A DNA stretch of 64,000 nucleotides from Sipunculus nudus (GCA_026874595.1 CM049307.1:93226330-93290329), one strand, 5' to 3'; shown: positions 10,576 to 23,234, numbered from the stretch's first letter. Translations and numbers: made by a program. The notes: generated by a model from the letters alone, not told the origin.

Positions 10576-10974
10576 GAATATCCATTAATATTGGATCCGA
10601 TCGTGACACCATAGGGAAATATATCTCCCACGCATGTTTACATATTACAGCAGGACCCTTCATCATAGGCTATGATCGATGAAGACGAACACACACCTGG
10701 TTCTAATATCTCATATAATACTTCCCTCTCTTGGCCTTAGGATATTTTACCAACTAATAAATTGACAATTTATGACAAACATCCTAGTTGAAACTAGTGA
10801 ACACCTTGCTATTTGGCAAATGAAAGTTTCCTGGATCTATTGTCTGTATTTACGCAGTTATAGTGTCGGTCTGAACTAATACATGTATATGACCAAAGTT
10901 AGTCAACTATATAATTAATCGTGAATCCTTTCTTCGTGTTACTCACACCTACACACCCACTAACCAACACAATC

Positions 10975-11107
<133 letters not shown>

Positions 11108-11184
11108 AGACAAACAACACATAGTATGATCACGGCAGTTCTTGTTTATTAACATATAAATAATATCTGAAGGAAGGTGGGCCA

Positions 11185-11500
11185 AACAGGATGTAGGGAG
11201 AACCACGGCAGAGTAGCAGGAAAACCGAGAGTTGTTGCAGCATTCCGTGATTCGTCGTCAGTGAAAAAAGATGACATCGCAGTGGCGGCACCTGGCGCTA
11301 TACAATGGAAATAGATTATCTTATTCGAACTTCCAGAGTTTACCTTTGAACTCGTGTGGAGAGCAGTTGGTTTCCGCCATTGTGGTCAGTATAGATCGCC
11401 CGGGGTCACCGATTCTGTATCCTCCAACAGACCTACATTTAATTTTGACCCCTGGTGCTGCTCACGCGAACTGTAACAGTTCCACAGAGTTTCTTGCCAA
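11185..11500 (+). pseudogene. 2-hydroxyacid oxidase relic, single exon, copy 3
   Basis: Starting near 11185 one frame reads [16 protein letters not shown], then SVKKDDIAVAAPGAIQWK, then an in-frame TAG, then ILFE and FELVWRAV. This aligns residue by residue with the relic at 20775 (EKATVRAAGAKSAISEF, GVKMEDIAAASPGAVKWK, ISLF, LKIVRRAE), where the TAG position is Gln. The segment after that continues in another frame (LVSAIVVSIDRPGS), resembling the TVDRSVHG strand of the copy at 18114. The family is the FMN-dependent alpha-hydroxyacid oxidases. A stop, a frameshift and absent neighbouring exons make this a dead fragment. Confidence 0.6.
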
Positions 11501-11529
11501 GTTGCCGAATCCAAGTCAGACCTTGTAAG

Positions 11530-13380
11530 AGTTAGATGGCTACGAAACCAAACCCAACTTACGATCGTGTTACTCTAAGTTGCAGACGCTAAAATGGTCA
11601 TCTAATTCATAGACAATGTCATTTAGCTTTTCAATTAAGGTGGCACCCTTATTTCTTTTATTACACATAAATAATGTATGTATCAATGGGATTATACTTC
11701 AATTAAGTAAAATCGAAAACGTTATTTAATCTTAGGAAAACCATTTACAAATTTGATTTATGCCCGTCACAAGCAAATATTAACTCTACTGCAGCATGAA
11801 GTCTTTGCTCGAAGCAATAAGCTCTATATATCATTTACAATTTTAAATGGTGATGTATTTTGAAAAAAAAAATCTAAGCAATGGATATTTATATTCAAAT
11901 AGTTCGAGACGATGTCCCAGTGACCATGTGGTAATTAATTTGTTAAAGGGTAGTTTTATTTTAAAATCAGTCCTAGGTTATATCGATTTTGAATATGTTT
12001 AACTCATAAAAAAATCTGAATGGATTTGAAATTCATACTGTAAGTCACATATATGCGTTATTTTAAACCATATATGACATTTGCTTTTCGAGATAAAAAA
12101 TTAAAGTTATGTAAAATTAATCAACGCAATTAAAAAAAAATTCTTTCGTTTATGACTAAGAAGAATACATAGCAATCTTAAATTTTGCAATAAAGGTTTA
12201 ACTAACCATTTTCCACCGTAAATTATTATCTAGAAAATGTATAAGCCTATCATGGTCTACCGGTAGCCGTAACAACCCGACTCTTTAGGCAATCGGATAA
12301 CTGGGCTGGTAATACAAGATACAAGTTATATCGAGGAATGGATCGCAGTGGTTGCACTCATATTGTGGTAAACGGCCCATAATCTCAAAGTTATGCTAAG
12401 TATGATTAATAAACACAATATTATACATGTGAGCTCACAACCCAAACTGAAACACCGTCTCCATGGACACGGGTCATTTTCTGTATCGCCTGCAAGCTGC
12501 CTGCGTCCTGTAACCCGTGCGAGTCATGCTTGTGTCATGCGGTCATAAAATCAACAAACATGAAGACAAAAATACCAATGTGCTGGATTAAAACGGAACA
12601 TTTCTCGCTCATGTTTGGTATTATTCGAAAGTACACAAAGAATGCTAACGATTGGTCTGTTTTATTTTGATTGACAGTGTACCTGTAGGCCACGAAGCGT
12701 TGTCAGAAATGACGAAAATATTTGCAACTTAATAGGGCCTCATAATGCGTTCCTCAGACTTGGATGTATGGACACTCTGGCGCCAGTAATCTGGTCGTAA
12801 TGCCAGAGGATCGATATGACGCTAGGTCTACTGGACACCCATGGTAAATGGCATCGACAATCTGTAGAACCAACTATAGATATGTATATGACAAGAAAAA
12901 TGACGTGTAGAAAACATTTAAAAAATGCATAGCCTTGATTGACCCAAAACAGGCTATATACGAAGGGTGCTTGGAATTTCATTAAAATATATTAATACTC
13001 TTTTTTTTAAATGCAACGTTTGTCATGAAATACCAATTTTATAGAATGATTTAAATGATTATGTAATTAATGATTAATAAGTTAATGCTTTGTCTTTTGT
13101 AGTATATGCAGTAAGCGATATATTTATTCCCGATATCGATTTGTGTCAGATACACACACCATATCAATTGTTTCTTGTTAGAGTTGCCGAAAATCGATTC
13201 TTTACTGAATCAACGATATTGATAGCGAGTTTTGTCAGAACAATTAATATTTTTTTTTTGTCAGAGGCAACGGTATTCGTATCTATTTATCAGCTTAACG
13301 ACAGAGTCTATGGGTCTATTAACCCTTAGACTTGTATATGTATTTTGATGAGTGAATGAGTCGGCCATTTAACTAATCAA
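11530..13380. other. Non-coding stretch
   Basis: AT-rich sequence with no recognised gene. On the minus strand, an acceptor-like ctacag is followed by an open frame near 12740-12865 (CRCHLPWVSSRPSVI or, in another frame, VDAIYHGCPVDLASYRSSG). It could be a short exon but matches nothing I know. Confidence 0.4.
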
Positions 13381-13382
13381 AC

Positions 13383-13735
13383 CGATTTCTGTGGATCAGG
13401 GGTAGAGCACAGGACTCAAAGCCGGGAGATCGTGAATTCAAATCTAAGCCAAGGCAGTAATAATTTCACGGTCGGCCCCCACCCAGGCTGAGCGCTCTGC
13501 CGTTTACTGGGAAGGCTGTGCCCTACAGCCGTGTATCACTCACAAACGAGTGCGTCTTTTGGGGTTCCTCGGTGTTATGACCAAGCAATGGGGATGATTA
13601 CATACCAGGACCAGCAGGAACACCGGGCCTGGATGACAGGATACAAAAATAATATGATAGGAAGCGAGTGCCAGCGCCCTGTCAGGTAATTCGAAACCGA
13701 AATGGATCTCTACAGATGTACACACTTCGATTCAG
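13383..13735 (+). mobile_element. tRNA-derived SINE
   Basis: The left part is tRNA-like: ggatcaggggtagagcac resembles an A box and D arm, followed by aaagccgggagatcgtgaattcaaatct with a slightly mutated B box (consensus GTTCGAATC). About 300 bases of unrelated non-coding tail follow. A better-preserved B box of the same family occurs in reverse at 16285-16330. It is a polymerase III-type retroposon, not a functional tRNA gene, because the acceptor stem does not pair. Confidence 0.55.
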
Positions 13736-13740
13736 AGAGA

Positions 13741-16270
13741 ATAAAAAATGAGGCTGTTACCTCCACCAATCTTTAAAAATAAACTCCTCTGTGGTCATGC
13801 CACTTTTTATTCATTTCCTTTTTCCTGCATTCTAGACTTTAACTGAAAAGCACCCAAATATCCTTCAACAATAACTAAGATATTCGAAATGCTATTCACT
13901 TATTTACTTTTAAATATAGATTGAAAGGCGCCAAGGAATATTTAACATTTGTCAATGGACGGAGACGTGCTCTATTCAAGAGTCTCTGAAAGGTGGAGGG
14001 CGTCTGAGGGGGGCATAGCCAATTAAGTAGGAAGCGTTTTTTTTCACCTATATGAACTATAACAACTGTAGGTTCTTTTTCTGTTCTAGTTTTGAACTCT
14101 CACTCGTCGGTATCTAAAATGTTTATGTCGAGAAAGGTTAATTAACAGATTAAATACGAATTTCCTGGATATTATTTCAATGTTACTAACAAATACATGT
14201 ATTTAATGCATACTGACTATGTCACAATTGTTTTGCATCTTCCACTGACTGAAGTTCAAAAACGATTTCATATGAATCATAATAACGGGTGAATTGATTA
14301 TTCAAGCGATGATTGATAACAGCCATAAACCATAAATTTATTAATAACAATGTGAATTTTAAGAACCTTAAGCTTTTCTTTGTGGTCTAAAGATTTTACT
14401 GCTTTGACGAACCCTGCCTTTATCATTAAATACACAGGGTCTTTTCATGAATACATTGAAACTGTTTAACTATAGGTGACAGAATATGTGGCTTGTGTCG
14501 CCCTTCGGACCCGCCACTTTTTATAGATTGGAATTCTTGTTCATTCTGCTCTAAATAAATCTCACAGCAAAGAAAATAAAACAAACAAAAAAATAGTGGC
14601 CTGCTTTTTCCTCTGTATTTAATACTTAAACATATTTTGAAAGTACTTTTATCCTTGCCAATACGGTTAAACTCTTTTTTATTAAGATGTTTGATAGCCA
14701 CAAAATTTTAAACAACCTATAGGATAGGGATAAAAGCAAACTAATTTGGCGAAATATTTGAAGAAAGAAACTATTTTTTACAATGAAACCCTGAATTATA
14801 TTTAACAAATGCAGACTTGACGGGAATGTATGTATCTAAAAAATTAGCATGTGTAAGTTGATGGCAGTTGCTTGCTAGTTAGATAAAACAACATATAAAC
14901 CATTTTATACACATGAAACAAAAGCATTCAAGTCACGTGGTCCCCTGTGAACGAAAAGATTATTTTTTACAAATTTGGTGCAATCTATAACTGGTATTCG
15001 CACATTTTGAGTCTTTGAGCAAGGGGGTTGGGGGTCGAACGCAATAACCTGACCCCTTATTGCCTATACGCCCTTTCAATTATCTATTGCTATGATTTTA
15101 TACGAAGATGAAAATTCAAATATTTTGTTTTGTAACAAAACGATGCTTATCCATTGTAAAATAATAATGACAAACGTTAACAGTAAAAAATCACTGAAAC
15201 ATTAAATATTAATGTAAGACAAACCGAGATCCCGTTATAATCGATGTTATAATTGCTCTGTTGAATTTCAAGTTGATTTTACTCACTCGTGTTTATTTTG
15301 ATTAACCAGTTACGGTTAATTTTATATTTTGCAGCTTATCAGCTTATGGAAACATTGACCTCTGGCATGTAGTTTTGGAAGAACATATTATAAAACGCGT
15401 ATTCCTTTGAATATTTATGCAACATTAGTAAATACATTTTTGCTCGATAGTAAATTGTCATAAACCAATATATTTAGCTTTAGTTTTAATTTAATTAATG
15501 TTTTGTTTAATGGTATATAGCCATCATGAATGAAAATTCTGCAAATACAACTAGTAGAAATATATATTTCTCTATTAAAATAATAACTGTGCTTTCGGGT
15601 GTGTGTGGTCGGGGGGGGGGGGGGGGGTCTTGACAATTCCAGATCCGCCACTGTGTGATGGCGTGTTTAGTTAGAGGCTAAAATGTATTGATCAGCCTAT
15701 TTTATTCTGAGTAACACCATAGAGACACACCACGAAAAAAAATGAATTAATTTGCATCGTCATCGAGATTTTCATCGCAGTTTTCGATTCTGCATGTGAT
15801 GCCCTTGACATTTCTATAGACTCTCTTATATTAGAGATACAAAAGTGCCGCTACAGCTATACACCGACTTAATTTGCGATGTTTCCTTACTCCTTTTGTC
15901 CACCAAAACCAGTCAATAAGCTTAATATACGTCACACAGTCACTGTAATAAAATTATCCAAATATTATTACACCTTAACAGTAGCTAAAACCTAGAGAGA
16001 ATTATCTGGCTTTTTACGCAATTTACGGTATATGCGTCATATCTCCCTCCCACGGTCCTGATACAATAGAGGCCAGCTGTTCACGTGACTTATCTGTAGA
16101 ATGTTGTGGCTTCCTCTATATCCAATTAAGAATGAAATATAGGTACTTCCTGCTACGAAAGCTTCTATCACGCTCTGTGGCGATTGTATATATTAGCTTG
16201 TCTATCGACAAATTGTTAGTTAACACGGTACATGTAGCCATTTTGAGTTACAGGACAGAAACAGGTTACT
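13741..16270. other. Non-coding stretch
   Basis: AT-rich sequence with a poly-G run at about 15610-15627. Just after it, the phrase agatccgccactg (reverse complement cagtggcggatct) resembles the termini of dispersed elements seen at 34754 and elsewhere. No gene was recognised. Confidence 0.5.
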
Positions 16271-16282
16271 GAAGGTGGTCGG

Positions 16283-16345
16283 CTGTCATGAGATTCGAAC
16301 TCACGACCTCCCGGCTTTGATTCTTTTGATATCCTATAGCCAAAG
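16283..16345 (-). mobile_element. tRNA-derived SINE head fragment
   Basis: On the minus strand aaagccgggaggtcgtgagttcgaatctcatgaca contains a canonical B box (GAGTTCGAATCTC). It shares its surroundings with the SINE at 13383. The A-box side is degenerate and the acceptor stem cannot be formed, so it is a SINE remnant rather than a tRNA gene. Confidence 0.5.
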
Positions 16346-16702
16346 AAAATCTAGTAACTCCTAATCGTCTTACACGTACGTAGATGAGCATCTTGAGTGT
16401 CTCTCAGTTAGTTCAAACTGGCTCCACATCGATTTTCTTGCCTATTTTTTTTTGTGAAAGTGCAACGCATTACCTGTAGTTAGTAGGCGTCAGATATTGT
16501 GTCATTCATTTGAAAATACAGGTAATACATGGTACCTACAGGTGATCGATGTAACACAGAGACGGCAGGTATAGTTAACACAACAAGCGAATATATCATA
16601 TATATAACCGTGTTAACTGGCTACTAATATATATTTACGTGATATACTACCGCTGCCGTGTAATGCCATCAGTTATAACGATCAACATTTTCCAATTTTA
16701 AG

Positions 16703-16911
16703 TTAAAATGAAAAATGACAGTTAATTCCAAAACATGATTGGGACGTGACGATATTGGACTGGTCTAACTTGTGGGGGCGGTCAGCTCCGAGGAGTTGCA
16801 TGGTGGTCAGAAATTCCGTCTGAAGAATATCGTGAATCTTCTCCACCCCCTCCTGACCGCTGTGGGCGAGTCCGTACAAGACCGGACGTCCGATAAACAC
16901 AGCACGGGCAC
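16703..16911 (-). pseudogene. 2-hydroxyacid oxidase relic copy 1, last exon
   Basis: This is the C-terminal exon of an FMN-dependent (S)-2-hydroxyacid oxidase (glycolate/lactate oxidase family, which oxidises 2-hydroxyacids to 2-oxoacids with release of hydrogen peroxide). The acceptor (acctaacag) joins in phase with the exon at 17669, giving ALG|ARAVFIGRPVLYGLAHSGQEG. This is the conserved FMN-phosphate-binding and C-terminal helix region. The rest reads VEKIHDILQTEFLTTMQLLG and ends at TAA 16703-16705. This exon itself is clean; the gene is called a pseudogene because of damage in the exons at 18114 and 19122. No obvious peroxisomal targeting tripeptide ends the protein (it ends HFSF). Confidence 0.8.
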
Positions 16912-17668
16912 CTGTTAGGTAAACAAACATAACTTTAAAATGAAGATTACCTAAAGTCCTTATACTAGATAATGCTCTAAATCAAAATATAAATAAAATC
17001 TGAAATATTTATTTTGAGAGAACACGAGTGAGTTAAAATGAAGAAAGTATGCTCTACATGGTCTTTTATTTTTGAGAGAATGTAAGCGGAATCAAAGGAA
17101 CAAGCCAAGGAGTAGGATATTGAGGAAAAAAAGGAAATTAATTGACAGCAGCCATAATTAATCACCATCGGTCCACTGGCATCAATGTTTTGTCAGCGAA
17201 AACATCCCGCTGGCATGAATGGACCCATCAACCAATCGCTAATGATAATACTAGGTCAGATTCAAGATTATTGATATTCTGGTGATACTAACATTTTGTA
17301 GGTACTGGTAAGATTTGTCGAAATTTATGGACTAAATTCTTTCATTGTGTGCATAATGACAGTGAAATATGTTACAGCGGGAACATTATTTCACTTTTTC
17401 ATTCAATAAAAAAATCTATTCTGCCACCTTGAACGCTGACAAAGGCATAACTTTCCAGTGGTCAATGTGGCCGCATCATGTTTCAATTTGCAGCTAAAAG
17501 GCTATGGGTCATATGGATCCCATTTCAATTTCCTGACGATCCTATGTCTGAAATACTCTTGATGAACCGTCCGAGCTACATGTTGTCTTTCCAACTATGA
17601 GGACGAGAGAACATGACCTGTCACTATTGTTAAGCATGACTGAACAAAGTTCAGCTATTTTTTCTAAC

Positions 17669-17790
17669 CTAGAGCAATAGCTTTAGCGACGTCCGTGCCC
17701 CTCCGTATCCCTCCGTCCATGTACACCCCCACACTTCTGTTAACCGCTGTTACCACCTCACGCAGTACAGCAGCAACACTGTCAAGCAAC
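17669..17790 (-). pseudogene. 2-hydroxyacid oxidase relic copy 1, DGGIRRG exon
   Basis: A 122-bp exon with acceptor tcctgtacag and donor CTAG|gttaga. Joined to the preceding exon it reads NHGGR|LLDSVAAVLREVV, then VGVYMDGGIRRGTDVAKAIALG. The DGG(I/V)R motif binds the FMN phosphate in this enzyme family. It has no stop or frameshift. Confidence 0.85.
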
Positions 17791-18113
17791 CTGTACAGGA
17801 TAACATTGACACAAATATATACTCATATACAATATTTGTAACTGTAAAACTATGTGTAAATGTACTTTTTTGAGGGAGTACTTCCGCCTGCAACCTAATC
17901 AAACTTTACTACATAAAACAAAGAAAATAATCAGCCTTTAAAACAAAGCCTCTAGTGAAAAAGTAAATGAAAAAAAAAAATTCTTCGAATTCAAAATTGA
18001 CAATGGTGGTCCGGACAACCTCATTTTTTAAAGGATTAATCATTTATGTTCTACTAGTCCTCCATAAAATTTCCAAACGCAAAATAAATGCCACTTATAA
18101 GACAAAATCATAC

Positions 18114-18600
18114 CTTCCGCCGTGATTTGACACCCATATGGCATCAGCTCCGGCCTTGATCGCTAATTTGGCGTCTTCTCCTCGTAGAATTCCTTTGACA
18201 ATTATTGGTAGACTAGTCTGGGCCCGTAACCATTTAAACTCGTTCCAGTCTTGTGCTGGATTTTTATCATCTTCTCTGCCTTTAGTTTGTCAGGAATATT
18301 GGGCAAGGGGCTGTTGTCAGACCACGTGATCCAACCCCTGGCAAAGTTGTAAGAGACGCCGTGAACTGAACGATCAACTGTCAGAACCAAACTGGAAAAT
18401 CCGGACTGCTCTGCGCGCCTGACAAAATGTAACGTTACTTCCCGATCTTTGAACAGCTTGCACCGTTACCACTTTATGCCACCAGGGGACGCTGCTGCGA
18501 TTTGCTCCGTTTTAATGTTAGAATAAGAACTAAAAGCTGCGATTACATGTTGGCTTTAGCTGCTCTGCTTGTTGTGTCCTCCCCAGCGGGCAAAGCCAGT
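18114..18600 (-). pseudogene. 2-hydroxyacid oxidase relic copy 1, central exon with three lesions
   Basis: The exon is bounded by acceptor ttataaccag and donor GGAAG|gtatga, both in phase with neighbours. In order it reads [111 protein letters not shown] and finally IWVSNHGGR with the catalytic histidine. Damage: one base is missing at about 18546 (acatgtaatc), an in-frame TAA lies at 18466-18468 just after IKW, and one base is missing at about 18281. Three independent lesions make sequencing error an unlikely full explanation. The protein could not be made from this copy. Confidence 0.8.
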
Positions 18601-19121
18601 CTGGTTATAAAAATTCACAGACTATGTGAACAATATAATTAAATTTTACAATACAGTAAACCGGTACTAAAATGGCCATATCTATCCTCAATCCGCTTTT
18701 CCATAAAGTTGCAATTTTTACCAGCGAGATATCGCTGCGCAGCGCATGAATACAACAATGATGAAAATCAAAAGAAAGCTCCAATAGAGAGGGGGGGGGG
18801 GACGAGATAACAAACCCTACCTCTGATTTTTCTGAACTCGAATAAGTGCGCAGGCCCTTTGTGCCACGTTAATGTCACTCGAATACAAAGCCAGCTCACA
18901 CTGCCTTTCATAATGAGCAATATTTGTACTCTTCCGGAGCAATAATCTTATTTAAGAAAAACATTTGATTTATTTAGCTATTTTTTAATTCATGTAAAGG
19001 CAAGCACATGAGACAGACGTCATGTAACCAGGTGGACAGGAGAGACCTCTGACGGTAATTAATCATAACAACCACATGAAAAAGAAGTTAAATAACACAC
19101 TGCTGACATATGTTCAATTAC

Positions 19122-19310
19122 CTTTGTGTGGCTGTTGGCGGAATACCATTGGGACACAAGACCATGTGACCCAGTATGGTTGTGGTGGTGTTGGCGCCCG
19201 CAACACCTCGGAGAAGTTGAGGCCGCAGACGATACCTGGAGAACGAGGCCTCGTTATCTCTTAATGTCAGTTACTCCGTAACGTCATCGCTTAAGAAGAG
19301 CCAGGTGCTC
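19122..19310 (-). pseudogene. 2-hydroxyacid oxidase relic copy 1, N-terminal exon
   Basis: This exon reads LTLRDNEASFSRYRLRPQLL, then TTTILGHMVLCPNGIPPTAT, and ends at donor ACAAAG|gtaatt. The donor joins in phase to the exon at 18600 (TQR|LALPAGED). The DN..(A)F.R.RLRPR block and the following ILG..PIGIAPTA-type strand are N-terminal hallmarks of the family. An in-frame TAA at 19271-19273 breaks the segment that should read a GA..E.TLRDN motif. The upstream exon border is uncertain. Confidence 0.75.
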
Positions 19311-19848
19311 CTTTTCAACACTCGTTTCGTATGATTTTTATAATCAAACACGCTCACCATTAGAGGACAATCTTCTTCATATCGGATGTCTATCTATAAA
19401 GGATTTGAATGAAAATGTGACAATGCGACGTTGATATATCAGTTAGCAAATTTCCAAGAAGGCAAGGGTACACTCAAAGAATAATCCTTTCAGTTTCGGA
19501 TTATAACTGCATAATTGTAATATGTTTTGTATTAAAGCCGACAATTTACCTGCCTTTTCTATATAATTTATGTAATTATTTGCTTGCTCTCTGTACATGA
19601 TAGTGAATTCTAGGTAATTCGTATGGCGAAAACCCATGTAACGCCTGTATGAGGATGTATGTTTATGTTTATCAACAGACTATGTTAGTGCACGCGGCAA
19701 TGTTGACAAACGATAAAAAAACATTAATCCCAAGGTTATGGTGATTGTAGTTACCAGGTTTGTGCGAATTTAATAAGTACGGTTAAATGGACAACCTTAA
19801 TTACAGATTATCAATATATATATATAGGAATATATATATATATATTAC

Positions 19849-19987
19849 CTGTGTATACTCAAATCTGCCTGTTAATAGATAAACAACACAGATGAGGTTG
19901 GTTATAAGCAGGAGGCAGGAAAATACGCCCAGGAACAGGGTCAGTCGAGAATGCGCAATCTTTGCCGGTGAACTACCAGGTGTGGCC
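19849..19987 (-). CDS. Single membrane-segment exon (unknown, possibly N-terminus of the oxidase)
   Basis: A 139-bp open exon with strong acceptor (tgtttttgcag) and donor (ACACAG|gtaata). It encodes ATPGSSPAKIAHSRL, then a hydrophobic stretch LTLFLGVFSCLLLITNLICV followed by VYLL, then TGRFEYTQ. This looks like a short cytosolic lead and one transmembrane anchor. It lies on the same strand, 540 bases upstream of the oxidase relic's N-terminal exon, so it could be an N-terminal anchor of that gene or an exon of something else. No connecting exon was found. The exon is undamaged. Confidence 0.4.
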
Positions 19988-20774
19988 CTGCAAAAACACA
20001 ACATTACCGTAAAGAGGGGTTTTCAATTTATACGTAAACCGGATGCAATGCTCGCTTAGATAGTGGGTGGACATTATACGCGAACAACCGGTGAAAAATT
20101 ACAGTCATCGCGTCAGTTAAGGTTTTATGCGATGGGATTTCCAATTTTATTTTTATTTCTTATAGGTGTTTATTTTATTTTTTATTTTAATATTATACTG
20201 AACATGTAAGCATTTGATGAAGTTTCATCTTTTTTTAATTTTATGTAGACGCATATTTTTCTAAACGTCAGATGGTTTAGGTTTATTTTGGTATCGTTCT
20301 ACGCATAGTGATAGAAGTAATTTTGGTATCGTTATTATTATTATTAGAAGGACCTATTCACCGACCCTCAAGCTGTTTGTAAACATAGCAATGTGGACAC
20401 ACCAAACGGAGAAATAACATATAACCTAACGTGTTTGGCTGCATAAATGCGGTCACCCGCTGTAAAACAACCTTTCAAAAATATGGCGTTATATGGGTTG
20501 TCTGGCCCGCCAACAGATGTCTTTGATGAAAGTGTTAGGATTAATGCAAATTAACCGAATGCAAATGGAATAAATAGATATTAAACATCTTCAAACAGAG
20601 TTATGGCTACGCACACGTACTTCAGAGAAATAAACCGCACTACGCATACGGACTGCGCATACATTCTACAGTCTTAAAACATTGAGAATATAATGAAGAA
20701 GATTTTCTGTGTGTAACCCCTGTATGAGGAGCAGTCAAAGCCCGTGTATCTTATTTAACGTTTTTGATCGAGAG

Positions 20775-21040
20775 TGACCACGCCCGATGGAGAGAAAGCC
20801 ACAGTCAGAGCAGCCGGGGCAAAGAGTGCCATCTCAGAATTCAGTAAGTACTCTGGTGTTAAAATGGAGGACATCGCAGCAGCGTCACCTGGTGCCGTAA
20901 AATGGAAACAAATCAGCCTGTTCACAGATCAGGAAGACACGTTGAAAATCGTCAGGCGCGCAGAGCAGTCAGGATTTTGAGTTGGTGCAGACTGTTGATC
21001 AAACGGTCCATACTGCATCTTATAAATACCAGAGGGGTGG
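20775..21040 (+). pseudogene. 2-hydroxyacid oxidase relic, single exon, copy 2
   Basis: It reads TPDGEKATVRAAGAKSAISE, KMEDIAAASPGAVKW, ISLFTDQEDTLKIVRRAEQS and GF, then TGA. The homologous continuation (ELVQTVDQTVHTASYKYQRG) is in the next frame, so a frameshift separates the two. It corresponds to the middle part of the exon at 18114 but lies on the opposite strand. No further oxidase exons follow before the poly-G tract at 21150, so this is a broken partial duplicate. Confidence 0.7.
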
Positions 21041-22320
21041 GATTCAGACCACATACATTCTGTATTCTTATTTTCTGGGTGGTCGCTATTCAGTGTGTAG
21101 CAAAATGGATAAAAACACCCTCGATAATATCTGATTCCCAACATTAATGGGGGGGGGGGGGGGGGGGATTAAGTCATGCGGAACCATATGAGACAGAAGG
21201 GCTGGGTATCTCCTACCATTTTTGTATAGCAATATATTGCGATATGTCGTATAGTTTTGAAATACATATTGCAATGTTTGTCACTGTATCAATTTATAGG
21301 AAATAATTGTATGTTTCGTATAGCTTATACAATACATTAAACTTGTTACTATATTTTATTATACTGTTTAATTTAATGACACTTCGAAAGTATGTGCTGT
21401 TCAGTTTATTTCATGTAGGAAATATGGCAAAATTATATACTTGGGTACTTATCTATTGTTGACAGAATTCGGAGAAAAATTATAATAAGTGTTTGTAATG
21501 TTTTCTTTATGCCTTACATATGCAAGTCATTTTGCAGCAAGAGACTTAAGGCCTGTGGTTTCGTATATGGACAGAGGTACCTAGTGTGCTAAGTCACAGG
21601 CGTGTACCACATCGTACAGTTGATGCTCTTGATCAACAATACTGTTCAATTCACACTTGATCTTCCTACACTTACACAGGATGCAAAGACGGAATATCAA
21701 TATACGATTATCAATTGTTATTTTGAGAGTTTTAGGCATTTCTTTCTTTTTCTGTGACACTTCTTTGTTTTTAGGTACCGATAAATATCGAGTAGGAAAT
21801 CAAATTCCCTGGAATGGACCTTTAATGGTATGGCCAAATAGGACTACAAGTAAAATTTCCTACATTGCGTCAACACCCTGGGGAATGATTGTAGACATAA
21901 TGGCGGCTTTCACTTTCAACCCATTTATATGTCAACATTTATAACAGAAACCTTATCTAAACTACAATTGATATGGTTCAGTCTCGTTTTCGGATAATCC
22001 CAGAATGACCCAGAATGTTGAAATTTAAAAGAGCTGTGCCATCTACAATGTGAGAGTGCAGTGGCAAGTTTAGTTGCGATATCTTCAATATTTTTTTTTT
22101 CAATAATATGCAAATAACGAAAATGTGACCCCAGCTTTTGCAGCTCATCTATGATAACTCAAGAAAGAACGAACATATTTCATTTTTTTTTTCCTGAACT
22201 ATAATTATTACTGTTAGGGATAAATAAAAGATTGGTTGGAGAATCAGGGGTACGGGGGTGGGGATGTATGGGGAATAGATTGAGATTCGTGACTGTCTTA
22301 TGACAGTTACATGTCTAGAA
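21041..22320. other. Non-coding stretch
   Basis: It contains a G18 run at about 21150-21167 and then AT-rich sequence. A plus-strand open frame at 21657-21944 shows no family motif and is probably chance. Confidence 0.45.
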
Positions 22321-22405
22321 TGTCTAGTTATTTTTATTATTGTTATTATTATTATTAATTATTATTATTACTATTATTATTATTATTATTATTATTATTA
22401 CTGTA
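22321..22405. repeat. (ATT)n trinucleotide repeat
   Basis: Imperfect ATT/TTA trinucleotide repeat of about 80 bases, followed by G and C tracts. Confidence 0.9.
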
Positions 22406-22974
22406 TCTAGGAGGGGGGGTTAAAACGGGATACCCCACTACAAGGGCCCCCCAACCCCCCTCCCCCTACTGCATATTGCGAATGGGAATAGCGCCCCTGG
22501 CTGGGATTTTAGATTTTATTCATTAATCAAGACTGCCAGCTATTCCACTCACCTTTACTCCATATAATTTTTGGCTGTATTTGTACGACCGCGTACTTGC
22601 CGCAAGCCATCTGTTTATAAACAAAAGAGATAACCACCCGACATTGATTGATTGTGACTTTCGGTGGCAGCACTCGTCTCTAAAAGCCCAGACGATTTTC
22701 TATATTGTGGTTGATAGAAACTTTGTTTTATTCGGACATGGTTTAATTAATAAGAGTTTAAACGTTGTTTTGAATATTAAATAAAAAAAAGTTTTTCAAG
22801 CACATCTTATGCCGATAGAGATTTACATTTAAACATAAGTGAAACAAAGTAAAGTCATACCACCATGGAACCAATCCTGCCACCTTAAGAGTTCCTTCGC
22901 TCTAGTGTCCTACTGGAGACCTGCGATGAGTTGTGCCCTCCCCTTGTAACCCCTATAGGCAGGGCATCTATTTG

Positions 22975-23182
22975 CATATCAGGGGCAGATTCAGGATTTG
23001 GGAAAAAGGGGGGCGGATCCAACCCAGGAGGACTAATGAAACCCCTTAAAAAAAAGGTCCCCAGGTCTGGTAAAAAGAGGGGGGGGGGAGGGTCCAGGCC
23101 GCAAAATTTTGTCTGAAGCCCTTAAAAAACGGTTTCTCTGATGAAAAAAAGGGGGGGGGGGGGGGTCCGGACCCCGCAATGA

Positions 23183-23233
<51 letters not shown>
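22975..23233. repeat. Poly-G-bearing dispersed repeat, two tandem copies, ending in (TA)n
   Basis: Two related segments (gattcaggatttgggaaaaaggggggcggatcc at about 22988 and ttctctgatgaaaaaaaggggg...gtccggacccc at about 23131) flank ccccttaaaaaa motifs and end in a TA array at 23184-23232. Similar gggg/ggatcc phrases recur in the window, suggesting a dispersed element. No coding was seen. Confidence 0.45.

Positions 23234-23234
<1 letters not shown>

Noticed and set aside
10304-10588. Open frames of alternating Ile-Tyr
   Set aside because: Direct translation of (TA)n arrays here and at about 11000, 25500, 30100 and 37400.
16283-16345. Possible tRNA gene
   Set aside because: The B box is good but the acceptor stem and A box do not form; it matches the SINE at 13383.
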